From the NCBI GenBank assembly GCA_030533445.1, contig CM060072.1, forward strand, positions 25,194,609 to 25,258,608: 64,000 bases of DNA, given 5' to 3'. Both the position numbers and the translations under genes were made by a program. This DNA comes from Cyprinodon diabolis (taxonomy: Eukaryota > Chordata > Actinopteri > Cyprinodontiformes > Cyprinodontidae). Shown one piece after another: positions 11,471-24,287 of this stretch. The notes under the pieces were generated by a model, which saw only the letters and a list, made by a program, of their open reading frames with translations, was not told the origin of the DNA and made no database searches. How positions within the stretch are numbered: position 1 is the first letter of the stretch; the number at the start of each line of letters is the position of its first letter.

Positions 11471-13577
11471 CACTTCGCTTTCCTCTGACTCCCCACTTTA
11501 TGTTTCCCTCCTGCCCAACAATCGCCTCCTTCTTATTGCCTATCCCCCCCCCCCGCCTCTCATTCCCAACCCCATGATTCCAGCTCCACCTCTTTTGCCT
11601 AACACTTAAGCGTTGTCATTGAGTGACGTTCATGTCAGCTGGTGATTTAACCACAGTCTAATGTGAGTTAGATCATCTATTGCATTCAGATTAGGTGAAC
11701 CAGAGAATGTCTGCTCACCCTGTTTAACAGTCTGCACATTTTTCAGAGCGTGTCTCACTTGTTAATGAAGTTTGTTCTCCTTTTTTGGAGAGGATGGGAT
11801 ATCGAATGGCCTTGATTCCTTAAAGCTCATCAAGTAGAGGGAAGAACTTTTCTACCTGACTGGAAATGAATGACTAAACGTCATTAAGGCCTATAAAGTT
11901 AAGCACAAGTTCATCAAACAGCTAGAAATGTGTCTGCATTTGTTCCCGTATCAATGATAAAGTTCATTTAGGACCCATAGGGACAGTTTCTAAAACATCT
12001 GCTGCAGAAGGATAATCTCCCGCCTTCTTAACCCATGCTGTGTTGAGATAAACTTAGGGCCTCCTACAGCCTTGTTTACTCTAGTTCCAGTTGTTTTAAA
12101 CTTATTAATCTCTGCACTCTCGAAGCCTTTAAATGATAAAAATACATCTCAGAGTCATGATAAAAAGACTTCACTATACTTTTGCTATATATTGAAATTT
12201 AAGCTACTAAAGAATTAAAACTAGTTAAAGAATTAAAGCTCTTTAACTCTCCAAAAACAGTGTTTATACTCCTTTAACTATTTAACAATGTCTTAAAACC
12301 ACCAACAAACTGCCTGTTTTATGCTTTAGGACTCAAGTTCCAAACATATTAGCAACTTTGAGCCCAAAAAATGTGACAGACACCCCCGAAAAAAATACAT
12401 ATATAATTAGACACATTAATTGCGTAACTATATTTATTTATACATATAAAGTAGTTATACTATTTTTAAATGAATGCATTTTTCAAATTATTTTGTGCCT
12501 TTTACAATTTAATTTAAATATTTAATATTTAAATCATGTATTGTCCCCTGATGCCATCTTGCCTTATTTATATGAGCTTGTTTCTGTGTACAAGTTTCTG
12601 TCTTTGTTGATCTTTTGCATTTTTATCATGCTCATTTTAGCTTAAACATTTTTAATAGTGTAAGGTAAATAATACATTTTAATTTTATTCTTTAGGGTGA
12701 CTTACTATCTGTCTATAGGAACTGCTTTCTGTCTAATTCTATTGTCATAAATGTTTATTAATATGGACTGTCCCTGTATCAAATCAATAATAGTCATAAG
12801 AAAAATGAATTGCTCTAGTGCTGTTGCCTTCAGCAAGAAGGTTCTGGGTTTGAAAGTGAAATTATTTTATTTAAATACATGTATTATTTTTTTGAGCAAT
12901 AAACATTTAGTTTCAACTGGATTTTAAAAAAAGAATTAATTGGACATTTATTTCTTTCATTGTGCATTTTACAGTATAGTGGTGTATTTAATGTTATGTA
13001 TAAAAATGTTACAGCTACTTATTTTATGTGACCTCCACATTTATTTATTTATTTCACTTTGTTTCATTGCAAATTTTGACCCTCTATTTACTTTAGGAAA
13101 CACATGACAATGATCTGAAAACCCATATGTGATTTCCCCACTTTGTGAACCTCTGTTTTAGGACAACAAATAGCGTAGTTAAAGTGAAGGGCACATGATC
13201 CATTAAAGTATTTAAGCAGTGTTTGTCACATGTCTCTGGGAAACTGAAAACTAAACCTCCAGTTATTTCCCTTTACTCTTCTTTGAAGGCCAGAGTAGTG
13301 CTTGACTGATCCAGTGTTGTTTTTTACAGATTCTCTCCCCAGAGTTGTGGACCTTTGAAGCTCTTGCTTTGTTGCTGTGGGCTTCAGGGTTCCATAACAA
13401 TCAAGTGTACTTTGACATTAAAATCATAATTACAGCTGTACTTGAACGATTATATACCATTCCATTGAAGACAGGGGAAGAAAACAGCTGCCAGTAAAAT
13501 AAATGAAAATTGACTAAAGTACTAAGAAATAAGAAAAAAACAGAAATCATGACATTGATTTTGAATATACGCATACA
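11471..13577. other. Intergenic AT-rich DNA
   Basis: No gene or clear repeat boundary is visible. The stretch contains the second copy of the 29-bp word shared with 6217-6245. Confidence 0.5.
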
Positions 13578-14419
13578 TGTCATGTTTGCTGCCCTGATAG
13601 TTTTCCTAATTGCTCACCTCACACTGGTCACTAATTATCATTCATCTTATCCACCAGATCCTTCTGCTTTATATACGGCTCAGCCCGGCTATTGGGGGCA
13701 GATCATTGGGTATGTTTGTTTGTGTGTTTGTGTGAGTTTTTAATTTTAGTTTGAAATCATCCCGTTCTTGGAGGCCAGAGGTTAGACAGGGTTATTTATG
13801 GTGTCTTGGTGTTTCCTGATCGTGTCCTGTCTATTATCCTCTGAGTGCGCCCTGTTCCTGTTTTGGCTCAGTGGAGTGAGGCAGTTTAAAGTTCCGTGGT
13901 TTTCCTGATGTCGTGCCTTGTTCTGCCTCCTAACTGCTGAGCCTGCCTGTTCTGCCAGAACTCTAAGTTGGAGACTTGGAATCCTGAAGCTGCATGAACT
14001 CTCTGTGGAGTCATAGATCCCTGGATTTGCCTGTTCCGGTTCTGATCGGAGCCCCTGACTTGGCTTGGACTCCTGCCTGTTCACTGGGGCTGCTGCATCT
14101 GCTTCACTCTGGGCGGCTCCTGCCCCATCCCATTGGCAGTCCATCGACTAGATCCTGCCTGATTCAAGAGGATGGCCTGAACTGTTAATAATGGTGACTC
14201 ACACGGATAATCATTTTCCGTCAGATTATCATGGTCATTTACCTGTTTCACCCTCAACCAGAGTGTCAGTGATGGTTGGTGCCCCACCTCCCCTCCGCAG
14301 CCACTGCAGATCCACTTTCTCTTTCACTTTCTGTTCTGCTTATTTTCATAAAACCTTTTGAAACGTCCCACTTTCTGTCTTGGCTGAATACTGGGTCCTA
14401 CATTCTGAACTCCTTGACA
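13578..14419 (+). mobile_element. Solo LTR, family C (about 840 bp)
   Basis: It begins TGTCATG and ends CTTGACA, with CATAAAA near the 3' end as a probable polyadenylation signal. The word CATAC sits at 13572-13576 and at 14420-14424; the left copy is one base away from the TG end, so the duplication is nearly but not perfectly in register. No internal retroviral genes are present. Confidence 0.6.
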
Positions 14420-16275
14420 CATACTACATATGTAAATATTAATGAATAAAAGAAGTAAACAACCCTGATGGAGCTAATGACCTAAAATTTTGAGGCATTC
14501 AAGTTCAGGTTTAGTTCACTCTTCATCAGCAAGATAGTTTTATTTGTCAGGTAAAGTTTGTTTTTCAGAATTACTTTTTTAAACCAAGATTCAAAATCAG
14601 TATTTTATTTTGCTATATTATCATTTAGTAAATTTGCATTTATTATAAGTTTTTCAAGTTCTGTGCTATTTGAATTACTAGTATGAAATTATCCCTTTCT
14701 TTAATGGGAAGGCATGTAAACTTTCAAGCACAACTGTAATTTTCTTCAAATATATTTCTTTGACACTACCAAGCAAAAATAGCTTTCAGCTCCTCTTCTA
14801 TGTTCTGACAGATTATATAGATAAAAATTAAACCAATTTTTCATTTATAAACAGACGGAAGCTTTTTTGATTACCAAAATACCAAAAAACGATAATAACA
14901 ACATAAGCCGGACAAAAGGAGCAACCGGGAAAACTTTTAATTTCAATTTAAAATAGAAGTGAGGGGGCGAGCTTATAGTTTATTTAAACATTCATTTTCC
15001 ACCACATAACTCTTTAAAAACCAGCTCACTGACATCAGGAGATGTTAATCCCTTATTCATACAGTGGTCTCAGTTATTAGTTTTTCCTCCTGTGTGTCTC
15101 TCTGTAGGTAACTGAATAAAAACGAAGGACAGTGTGGGTGTTTAAGTGTGAACAAGATGCATGTATTTACATCCAGGATGTGTGTGGGTATGTGTTTATG
15201 TATTGTGTAATATGGATCGTGTTTATCCAGGGTATTATGCTTTTCTGTTTAATTCCTTTAACCACAGGCTACATCTGCTTGCCTTACCTCGCTCAATTCA
15301 TGCCTGCATCAGCTTTTACCTGAGTGAGTCAGATGTGGAATTATTAAAAACATTCTTTTCATAATACTTCTATAAAACTTTACCGGGAACAATACTTTAT
15401 ATCTTTAAGGACAAAATAAAGAACAAATCATAAAATAAGTAAAATTAGGAGGAGGGGAATATTTCTTTGGAAATGACTCAAATTACTGTATATGTGAGAT
15501 ATGTGTTGTTGTGCAACGTTCTGCTCCTGTTTGCCACAGTTCGACCACGTCAGTTTTTCCCCTGTAACATGTGGCTGTCTGGGAACAGGAGTCTGCTTCC
15601 TCCATCAGGGAATGATCCCATGAGGAGGTCTCTATGAGGAATACTTTATTTTGAGTTTTGAAATGGATGTAGTCCAAAAAAGGATTAAATGAGGATCAGA
15701 ATAAATGTTTTGACATAAGTCCTGCCCATTTATGGCCTAAAAAAAAAAAATCAGTATTTGCCTCACATATTTGGTTAAAATCCTTTTGTTTTTATTTACT
15801 GCTTTCCCCTCAAATGGGGGATTTTTTTTATTTTTTTTTATTACTGATCGCTCCACTGAGCCAAAACAGCGAATAAAATCGGCTTTAATGAGTTGCAGTT
15901 TTCTTTCTGTTGAATACAAAGAATCAAGGCCCCAGTTCTCAATAATGATGTAATATCCCATAAACAGAGACCAGTTAATGGGTGATGTGTTCTGCTGGTT
16001 TGTTTGTTGTTTTGTAAAGCTCATTTTAGTAAAAGAACAATTCATAGTGCTTTACATGGAAAACATTCAGAGTCTTTGCAAAAGTATAAAATGCACAAAA
16101 AGAACATAAAGGTCAAACAATAAGATCCCTTAATAAACGAAGAAGTAAAAAAAAAATATTAATGAATATAAAAAAACCTGAGCTTCTTTTGAAGTAGAAA
16201 AAAAAACTATCCTCTTTACTGTAACCAGGTGTCTTTTAAAGATCACATTCATTAATAAACAGTGGAACACCGTGT
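14420..16275. other. Intergenic DNA
   Basis: No gene is supported; only short frames and homopolymer runs (for example near 15740 and 15823) are seen. Confidence 0.5.
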
Positions 16276-16280
16276 CATCT

Positions 16281-16712
16281 TGTCACGGGTTGAGTGGAGG
16301 TTTTTGAGGACCCAAATGCAGAGACTGGGAGGCAGAGTGAATTTTGCAGATTTAATGTAGCAACTGAGGAAAAACACAAAAATACAAAAAATACAAAAAA
16401 CCAAAAACATCAGGGAAAACTCACGTAGGAAGCCAGAGACGAGGGCAAACAACAATACAACAAGGAACCAGCACTGAGGAACTGCACAGGGAGAGTATAT
16501 ATGGTAGACAGAACAAAGACTGGACTAATGAGCTGACAAGATGCAGGTGTGGATGGAATTGTCCAGAGGGAAACCAAGGGAAAAGGAAACAAACACAAGG
16601 GGGCAACAGAGAGTTACTAAGACAGCTGAATATAATGGAAAATAAACCGAAGCTCAACAAAACTAATAACTGAGAACTAAAAACTCCCAAAAGGGGTGAA
16701 CCATGATTAATC
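16281..16712 (-). mobile_element. Solo LTR, family B, reverse orientation
   Basis: It starts TGTCACGGG and carries the family text in reverse ('aggacccaaatgcagag', 'aatgagctgacaagatgcaggtgt'). The pentamer CATCT lies at 16276-16280 and 16713-16717 as a probable target duplication. The far end reads CCATGATTAATC instead of the expected CCATGACA, so that terminus has decayed. Confidence 0.6.
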
Positions 16713-16739
16713 CATCTCCAAACCCAGAAGAATCTGTCA

Positions 16740-16870
16740 GTTTAATGAAAAAGTACTCTGGTCAGATGGGACCCATGTCCCAAGCTAAGATCACCCTGAA
16801 CAGACCATCCCCAGGGCTAAACATGGTGGTGGTGGCATCAGACTGTTGGGGGTGGTTTTCTCTAATATCC
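16740..16870 (+). repeat. Tc1/mariner-like transposase fragment
   Basis: The text 'gtcagatgggaccc' followed by 'aacatggtggtggtggcatcagactg' resembles the conserved stretch of fish Tc1 transposase genes just before the catalytic region. Only about 130 bp remain. A similar fragment lies at about 48918-49075. Confidence 0.45.
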
Positions 16871-17019
16871 AACCTTCTCTGTTCCTGTTACAGAGGAATT
16901 CAACCACAGCATGATGCTGTAGTAGTGTGGCTTAGAACAAAACCGAAGTGCCAGTTGTTTTCTAGTACCTTCTTCCATTTCTCCCTTTTATAATTGTTTC
17001 TCCTTTACCCCTTACTAAC

Positions 17020-17160
17020 GTCCATCCATCCATCCATCCATCCATCCATCCATCCATTTTCTCCTGCCTAGTCCTTGTCAGGGTCGCAGTGGGGCCGGTG
17101 CCTATTTCCGGCAGTCTATGAGTGAGAGGCGGGGTACAGCCTGAACAGGTCCTCTTATTA
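17020..17160 (+). repeat. (CATC)n microsatellite with a LINE-3'-end-like repeat
   Basis: About nine CATC units (17020-17057) are followed by 'gggtcgcagtgg', 'gcggggtacagcctgaacaggtc'. The same module, in the same orientation, occurs at 20470-20605 and, longest, at 26280-26605. The family is a very common fish dispersed repeat; I do not assign it to a named LINE. Confidence 0.55.
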
Positions 17161-17583
17161 ACCAAAAAATGTTAAATACTTATCAAACACTTGTCCTGTA
17201 AACAGCTGCTTCCACCTGAGCTGTGGATCTCTGCAGCTCCCCCAAAGTAACCATGAAACGGCCTCTCTCTCCCTGACTACATTGATTTCCATCATGTTAT
17301 TGGAGGATTTGGAGGATTTTAGCTATGATTCAAGCTCTTTTGAGTCTTTAATTGACTTTTTCATTAGTTTTCTCCTATTTTTATTGTGAGCTTTAATTAT
17401 CATTATTTTTCCATTTTTACTTTTTAAGATCTTTTCATTTTTTTCAATTCCTTAAGTTTTGCTTTAAGACTTACTTGTTTTGGTTTTGCCTTAAGTCTAT
17501 TAAACATTTTTCTATTTGGGTCTTGCCATATTAGTTAATTTTCTTCTTGTTGACATTAGTTAGGTGTTTTCTCTATCGACAGT

Positions 17584-17899
17584 GGGCGACAGTGGCTTTG
17601 GATGTAGGAGTTTGCCCTGAAATCGAAGGGTTGATGGTTCAAGCCCTGACTCTGACTTTCAGTGTCGTTGTGTCCTTGGGCAAGACACTTCACCTGCATT
17701 GTCTACTAATGGTGGTCAGAGGGCCTGGTGGCGCCAGTGTATGGCAGCCCTGTTTCTGTCAGTGAGCCCCAGGGCAGCTGTGGCTACAATGTAGCTTGCC
17801 ACCATCAGTGTGTGAATGGGTGAATGAATGTAGTGTAAAGCACTTTGGTCAAGTCTCCTAACTTGAATAAAGGTGCTATATAACTACATACCATTTACC
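17584..17899 (+). repeat. tRNA-derived SINE
   Basis: The head carries Pol III-like boxes: 'gtggctttggatg' (A-like) and 'ggttcaagccc' (B-box-like, about 17636-17646). The body has typical fish SINE text ('ccttgggcaagacacttcacc', 'cagggcagctgtggctacaatgtagc') and the tail reads 'gcactttgg...gtgctatataa'. It is mobilised in trans by a LINE. Target duplications were not resolved. Confidence 0.65.
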
Positions 17900-20469
17900 A
17901 TATCTTTTGTCTGTTTTTTCCTGATTTGTCTTGGTTTTGGTTCTTTAATGTTTTGTTTCATTTGTTAGATCTCTCCAGCAGTTTTACTTTAGTCCAATCA
18001 GTCAAAATTCATACATCTGCTAATCAACCAAGTCCCTTCCCCCTGTGTTCAGCCTTTTTTTAGCTGCTGTCCTTCCAGGTATATACAGTAGCTTTCAATT
18101 TTCTTTCACCCTTGATGGGTGAATACTAGTTTAATGTCAATTTTCCACTCCAGCTTTGAGCCCACTTCAGTTCTAAGGGTTTCTGTAATTAAACTCACAT
18201 TTCTGCCTCCTTCTGCAATTGAGTCCATTAAAGTTTAATACTCACATTTTCATTTAAACTGGGTGAGTGAAACCGCTATTCAGCTCCTGGGGTGTGTTGC
18301 ACTGACAAAGAGCAGGTAATCTCTAAATTATCAAGGAGTATAAGATTTGTTTGGGTAAAGCTTCTCAATGAACAGGGGCCATGTTGAGTATCTTTCATGT
18401 AGAGCCCTGTCTGCACGGCACATTGACATGATTTGTTTGTCTGTATAAGCAGGGGGTTAATGCCCTGTGGGTACTTTAAACTCTAAGAGAATCATTTTGG
18501 ATGAGTTTTGCCTTAAATGGTCATATTGAGATTGTTATTGTTCTTTTTAAAGAAGGGGGAACATGTGTGGAAATCTTTTCTTAATTTGTTTTGTCTGAAA
18601 CATATATCTAATGAGAAGGTTTTCTCACAATTTTTTTTTTGCCAGTAATAAAAACAAATGTCCAACTTTTTAGCTCATCTTGAACTTTATTTACCAGCTA
18701 CAGGCGATAATTGTTATTCAATTTGACCAGCAGATTATGATTATAGTAATTAACTAGAACTAGAAGTCGTAGTTAATAATTAGCTCATTCAAATCAAGAC
18801 TGAAACCAATGAATAATTATTAGTTAAATTATTATATCGGTATTCTGCTCACTCATCAAGGTTCTGTCGTCTTTTGCCCAAAGTTGGACTCCTGGAACTG
18901 TTGTTAAAATTTAGTTGTGTTTCACCAATTCAGTCATTTAGACTATGGATATCAGCAGAGTTATTAATCACAAGCCAAAATAAATTGTCTCTGTTTCTTC
19001 AAGGGGGTGAATTTGGCTCTGAGTGGTGAAAAGTTCACTGTATAAAAATATCACAGACTACCACAGTGTAAAACAACAGTATCATAACAAGTCTAATTTC
19101 TAATAATCCCTATTACAGTATTGTTGTATCTAATTATTATACAAACTCTACACATTAATGAAAATAAGCACAAGGTATATAAAAAGCTTATAAAGGGGGG
19201 AAAGGGTTCGTTCACAGAGTCAGAGGAACGTTCAACTTTATGTTGAAATAACAACTAGCGCCAGCTATGAACAATGGATTGCAAAACTCACAAAATGGTC
19301 ACTTCCATGTACATGTGATGGAATGAGGTAGCCAGGTGCTAACCATGCTAGCTGCTCAAATTTATCACATTAACTCTCAGGACCAATGGGGAAGAGAGAA
19401 AAATGACATATGCAGCCACACACACTCATTCACTAACACACTTCCTGAAGTCAGCATTCAGGTCAGAACCCTTTTGACATAAAAACCATCAAAATTCAAG
19501 AGTTTCTTTGATATAAAAAAACAGGCAATTATCTATTCTGTACCTTGCCCAACTTTAAAGTACCTCAATAAGCATCAGATAAGGAGGGGGAGAGGGGAGA
19601 GTTACTGTGTGTTGGCTCAGTGAAAAGGAGGGAATGATGTCCGGTTCAGTTAAGTTCAGGAAAACAGTCCATTCGTCCAACAGGCAGCTCTCAAATGAAC
19701 TCAAATTAATGAAATGAGGCAGATCTGCAGGTCTTAATTTGATCATTTACAGCACCTTTGAGAGGACGTCTCCTCAGAGTGGCAGCTGATGTCTTCATTG
19801 CAGCAGAAACTGCAGAGCTTCAAAACAGCGGCCGAACCAGTAGGGCTCGTTTCCATGATTCTCCTCAGCAAACAACTGATGGGCAAAAAACTGGATAGTT
19901 TTTCTCATCTGCTTCAGCAGGCCGGATTACATAAATAAAAACCCAGTGTGTTCAACTTGGTTTAAACCCAAGGAAAAAAGCAGCCTGACTTCTGCAGAGG
20001 AAAGTGGTCACGCAACGTGGTTTCAGCTGAAGACTAGTGTGTCTCATGGGCCACAGGGCAAAGAGGAAGAAATAGGGAGAGTTAGCTTAAATTATCTCTG
20101 CCGCAGGGATGTGACGTTGGAAGTACACTCTTAAAACAGATTAGTAATAAGTAAGTAGAAATATTAGCATATTACACATATACACATCGCTATAATTGTC
20201 CTCCAGATCCATAATTATTCCACACTGCAATTAACTACAGCCAAACAGTCAGATGATTAAACCATCTGATATCCTTTTATTGGTTGTTTAGTTAACCAAT
20301 TAAATTGTATGATCCATAACAAATGGGTTGGTCAGACTTTGACCAATATATTGGTTAATCTAACCAGAATTGGTTTAACCAACTAGATAGATTGGCTTTC
20401 CAGCCAATTTATTCTTAAAGTGTAGCCACTCTTGCTTACATCATTTTACATTTGATCTTCAATATCCAT
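17900..20469. other. Intergenic AT-rich DNA
   Basis: No gene is supported. About 20240-20420 is unusually rich in 'ttggtta/taacca' words in both orientations and may be a decayed palindromic transposon. Confidence 0.4.
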
Positions 20470-20605
20470 CCAATTTCAATCCATTTGCCATCGCGCTTTA
20501 TCCCTTCTAGGGTCGCAAGGTGGGCTGGTGCCCATCTCCTGCTGTTAATGGACGAGAGGCAGGGTACGCCCTGGACAGGTGGATATAATGCTTTTACTTT
20601 AAGCA
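20470..20605 (+). repeat. LINE-3'-end-like dispersed repeat
   Basis: 'gggtcgcaaggtgggctggtgccc' followed by 'gaggcagggtacgccctggacagg' matches the modules at 17058-17160 and 26280-26605. Confidence 0.5.
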
Positions 20606-20739
20606 TAAAGCAGCTTAAACAACTTCTCAATTAAAGGAAAATATTTATTTGGTTTTAAGACTTCTAGCTAGGGAACATTTGCTTACATCCTTGACAAATT
20701 TAGTTTGACTCAATTCCAGAAATTTTGATCATTAAGAAA

Positions 20740-21035
20740 ATGTTGCTTATTTCAGATAATATTTTGTTGTTTTGACCTAAAACAATAAGTCTTGAAATGA
20801 GTGTATTTGCCCTCCATTTAAGCAGGTAAATAGAATCAAATGAATTAATAGCCTATAAGATAATTAAACATCCTCCACTTGAAATAGGATAATATAGCTG
20901 CTTTTACTTATTCTAAGAAAAGAAATCTTATTCCACTTGAAGAACATTTTACTTACCTGTTCAAATCAAGAGCAAATTCACTGTTTCATGAGACCAAGAT
21001 GTCACTAACTTTTGCTGAACTTTTTGCAGTGTGTA
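20740..21035. repeat. Partial palindromic 'cactg' family element
   Basis: It carries the family words ('aataagtcttgaaatgagtgtatttgccct', 'aagcaggtaaata') and ends TTTTTGCAGTG at 21035. The left terminus is degraded. Confidence 0.5.
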
Positions 21036-21130
21036 AAAAGTCCACCCAGTTTTGCCTTCAGAGCTGCTGTAATCCTTCATGGCATAGAGGCAACGGTATG
21101 ATGGAAACATTTTTATAGCATCATACTTTT

Positions 21131-21894
21131 TGTAATGTTGGGTTATGGAAGCTAAACCCAAACGCAGAACACCACGGAGCCTGGATGAAAAGTTCAACAG
21201 TTTATTAAAGAAAACACAATGCAGATGATTGTACTGATGCACAATGAGTCCAGGCTGGTCACACAGGATACTCTGGTCTTTTGGTTCAGGCTGAGAGAGG
21301 AAACCAGAGGAGTCCAGAGGCAGAGGGATTAGCAGAGGGCTAGGCAGCAGCAGGGCTAGGCTTCTCACTAGCTGAGACTCAGTCCTTGGGTTACTCTAAG
21401 TTCTCACCTAGAGAACAGGCAGGCAGATTCGGGCTGTAGATCTCCTGGTTGGCTACCAAGAGCAGGAAGGCAGGTTTCTGATGATGAGCTGCTCCAGAGC
21501 TCCTGAGATTCGGCAGGCAGAGTTTGGCAATGGAGACTCCTCCAGAGTCCCAAGGTTCAGTCAGGTTTCTTCCTAGAAGCAGAGAAGACACAACTGATCA
21601 GGTTCTGGTTCTGGTTACAGTGGAGTCAGAGAATCAGACAGGCTGGTTGGCTCAGGGTTGCTGTACCGTGATTAACAAACACTCAGGCGTCGGGGTGTTG
21701 TCCACAGCCCACTTAAGTACTGGTCCCCTGATGAGCAGATGAGAATCCGCTGGTGAGGGCAGCTCCAGGTTCAGGAGATCCAGTACGCCCTCTGGTGGAG
21801 GAAAGTAGACAGCACCCCAGATCCCAACAGAAAAACAAATAAACAGGAAGGGATCCTCAGCGCCCTCTGGAGGGCAAGCCTCTGGATCCCAACA
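21131..21894 (-). mobile_element. Solo LTR, family A, with perfect 5-bp duplication
   Basis: It starts TGTAATGTTGGG and ends GATCCCAACA, flanked by CTTTT on both sides (21126-21130, 21895-21899). The body shares long stretches with 56898-57647, such as 'gtccacagcccacttaagta' and 'cctcagcgccctctgg'. On the minus strand the polyadenylation signal lies in 'aataaac' near 21203. It is the same family as the gypsy LTR at 2061-2761. Confidence 0.85.
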
Positions 21895-21930
21895 CTTTTA
21901 TAGATTTGTCAGCTATAAATCTAGGTTGTG

Positions 21931-22221
21931 CACTGGAAAAATTATCTCGAAATAAGTAAAAATGTCTTCAATTAGGTGTATTTATCCTTAACTTGAGCAT
22001 AGATAGAGATAGTTAGCCAATGGAATTAGTATTTTTACTCTTATAACAAGATAATTTGATAACATGGACTTTAAATAATACAATGCGATTGTGATTTCTT
22101 GTTTCAAATCTAAATTATCTTGTTCAATTGGCAAGATGTCTCTTTTAACTCCTCACTCCAAGAACAGATGCAATTATTTTAAGAAAAAATGACTTCAGTA
22201 GATTTTGACTTTTTTCCAGTG
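21931..22221. repeat. Palindromic 'cactgg' element
   Basis: Terminal inverted repeats CACTGGAAAAA and TTTTTCCAGTG bound about 290 bp of AT-rich, self-complementary sequence with the words 'ttagccaatgg' and 'caattggcaag' in opposite arms. It is non-coding. Confidence 0.6.
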
Positions 22222-22554
22222 TAAATCTTCTGTTTTACTATATCCCAGAGATTTTCTACTAGATCAGTTGTTGACCTCAGGGGCCATTAGGGTGCAGTGA
22301 GGTTGTTTTGTTCATTAAACCTGTTTGAGACTTTGGAGCTTTGTGGTATATTTTGTCTGGAAGGGGAAGGAGACAATCAGCAGAAATTTAAAGGCAAGCT
22401 GCAAGGCAAGTTTTAGAATAGGATAAATCCACACTTACAAATAGGTAAATAGGGTAAAAAAATATATATTTATTTATATATATATTTATATCCTCAGTAT
22501 AAGATAAATAGATGTATGTCCTTTCACTGGTTCTGTTCATAGACAGGATTTCTA

Positions 22555-22845
22555 CACTGGAAAAAATCTAAATCTAGATAAGTAATTTTTTCTTAAAATA
22601 AGTGCATTTGTTCTTGAATCGAGGAGGTAAAAATTACATTTTGCCAATAGAACAAGACAATTTACATTTCATTTAAGAAAATACAACTGTGTGGTCTTAT
22701 TTCAAGTGCATTTTATCTAATTATCTTATTTTAAGAGTAAAAATATTCATTCCATTGGCAGATCATTTAATTTACCTACTCAAATTAAGGGTAAATACAC
22801 TGATTTTAAGACATTTTTACATATTTCTAGATCGTTTTTCCAGTG
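22555..22845. repeat. Palindromic 'cactgg' element, second copy
   Basis: It runs from CACTGGAAAAA to TTTTTCCAGTG with 'ttttgccaatag' and 'ccattggcagat' in opposite arms. TA dinucleotides abut both ends ('cta|cactgg', 'ccagtg|tag'), hinting at TA target choice. The right end directly touches a LINE fragment. Confidence 0.6.
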
Positions 22846-23800
22846 TAGGGGCAGTCAAGGGCCAGAGGGGGTTTGGTTTGGGAACCGGCAGATCTCATCC
22901 TTGCTTTTTGCCAATGATGTGGTTCTGCTGGCTCTCTCTTGCAGTTTACAGATGGGTGTGAAGCGGTCAGGATGAGAATCGGCTCCTCCATCTCCAAGTA
23001 GATGTGTGGGAAAAAATTGATTAGGCCATATATCATTATTTTCAGCTGCCTGCTATAATATCAACTGTCAGTTCCTAATATCGATTTAAAAAAACAAAAC
23101 TTTAACTAATGCAATGAGAGAAAATGGGCCACCTCTGCACCGCCACTCTGGCAGACAGAACTATGGAGCCCTTTTGCTGTGTGGCACAGCGCCATATCTG
23201 TAGATTCTAACCACAAACAACATGGTTAAAAAAATTACTGAATGATCAAAATCTTCTAATGAAAATATATAGCACTTACCTTTTTATTTATACATCTAAT
23301 TTCTATAGCTGGGAAAATATCACAATATATAGTGATATTGCAATATCATGATAATATCGAATTGCGACCCAAGTATCATGACACGAGTTGTATCGTGACA
23401 CCCATGCCGATACTAACCCCTATGTTCAAGGCAATGGTTCTTGACTGGGAAAAGTTGGTTTGTCCCCTTCAGGTAGGGAGGTTCCTGCCTCAAGTGGAGG
23501 AGTTAAAGTATCTTGGGGTCCTGTTCACGAGTGAGTGGAGAATGGAGATGGATATTTATAGACTAACGGTGTGGCTGCTGCTATAATGCTGACACTGCAC
23601 CGGTCTGTCTTGGTGAAGAGAGAGCTGAGTGAAAGGCCAAAAGACCCAGGACACGCTGGAGGGACTGTCCCTCAGCAAGTCTGGGAGTTCCTCTGGCTTC
23701 CCCCAGCAGAGCTGGAGGAGGTATCTGAGGAGAGAAAAGTCTGGGAGTCTCTGCCTAGACTGCTGCCCTTCATCTTTCCTGATGAGCAAGAAGAGTATGA
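22846..23800 (+). pseudogene. Non-LTR retrotransposon reverse-transcriptase remnant, split by about 430 bp
   Basis: 22846-22990 encodes, across frames, the end of an RT palm (the catalytic Y/FADD box is corrupted to a 'tttgccaatgatgtggtt' version, F-A-N-D) and a downstream 'MRI...SK' segment. After unrelated sequence to about 23425, the same reading continues with AMVLDWEKL, LPQVEELKYLGVLFTSEW and, near 23690-23770, the typical C-terminal EELEEVSEER...WESLPRLLP. The fragment has several frameshifts and is dead. The insert between the halves is AT-rich and unassigned. Confidence 0.65.
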
Positions 23801-24287
23801 GTACTATAAACAAGATAATGACTTTGTTCTTATCCTAAATGTAAATGATCTTATTCCATTCTTTGATTAGCTTATCTGCTCAAATCAAGGGAAAATACAT
23901 TAAAAAATACAGTTAAAGAAAAATTGACCTACTGAGATTGTATTTTTTCGGACTGCATCTTTCATATTAGAGCCAAAATCTGATCCTACTCTGAAAAATT
24001 GTCCATCTGACGGAGCCTTATAATCTCAGATCTAGCCAAAAAGTTTTTTTTTTATTTGTATTTATGTTGATATAATAAACTAGCGCATATTCTGTCATAT
24101 TATTAGTCTGTTGAGAAGATCTCACTCAAAAACAAGTCAAATATATCATGATTTAAAGAAGTCTTATTGCACTGATTTTTCTAAGTGGTATCTTCTGAAC
24201 AGAATGATAATCTAACAAAAGCTGTTCTTGCTTCATACATCAACATCTCAAAACAACATCAAAATGAATTGAAACTGACAGTAATTA
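23801..24287. other. Palindromic-family fragment and unassigned DNA
   Basis: About 23810-23960 repeats words of the 'cactg' family ('gatcttattccatt', 'cttatctgctcaaatcaaggg'). No gene is present. Confidence 0.4.

Noticed and set aside
17630..17650. 'ggttcaagccc' as part of a functional tRNA gene
   Set aside because: It is embedded in a SINE body with typical fish SINE text; no cloverleaf is visible.
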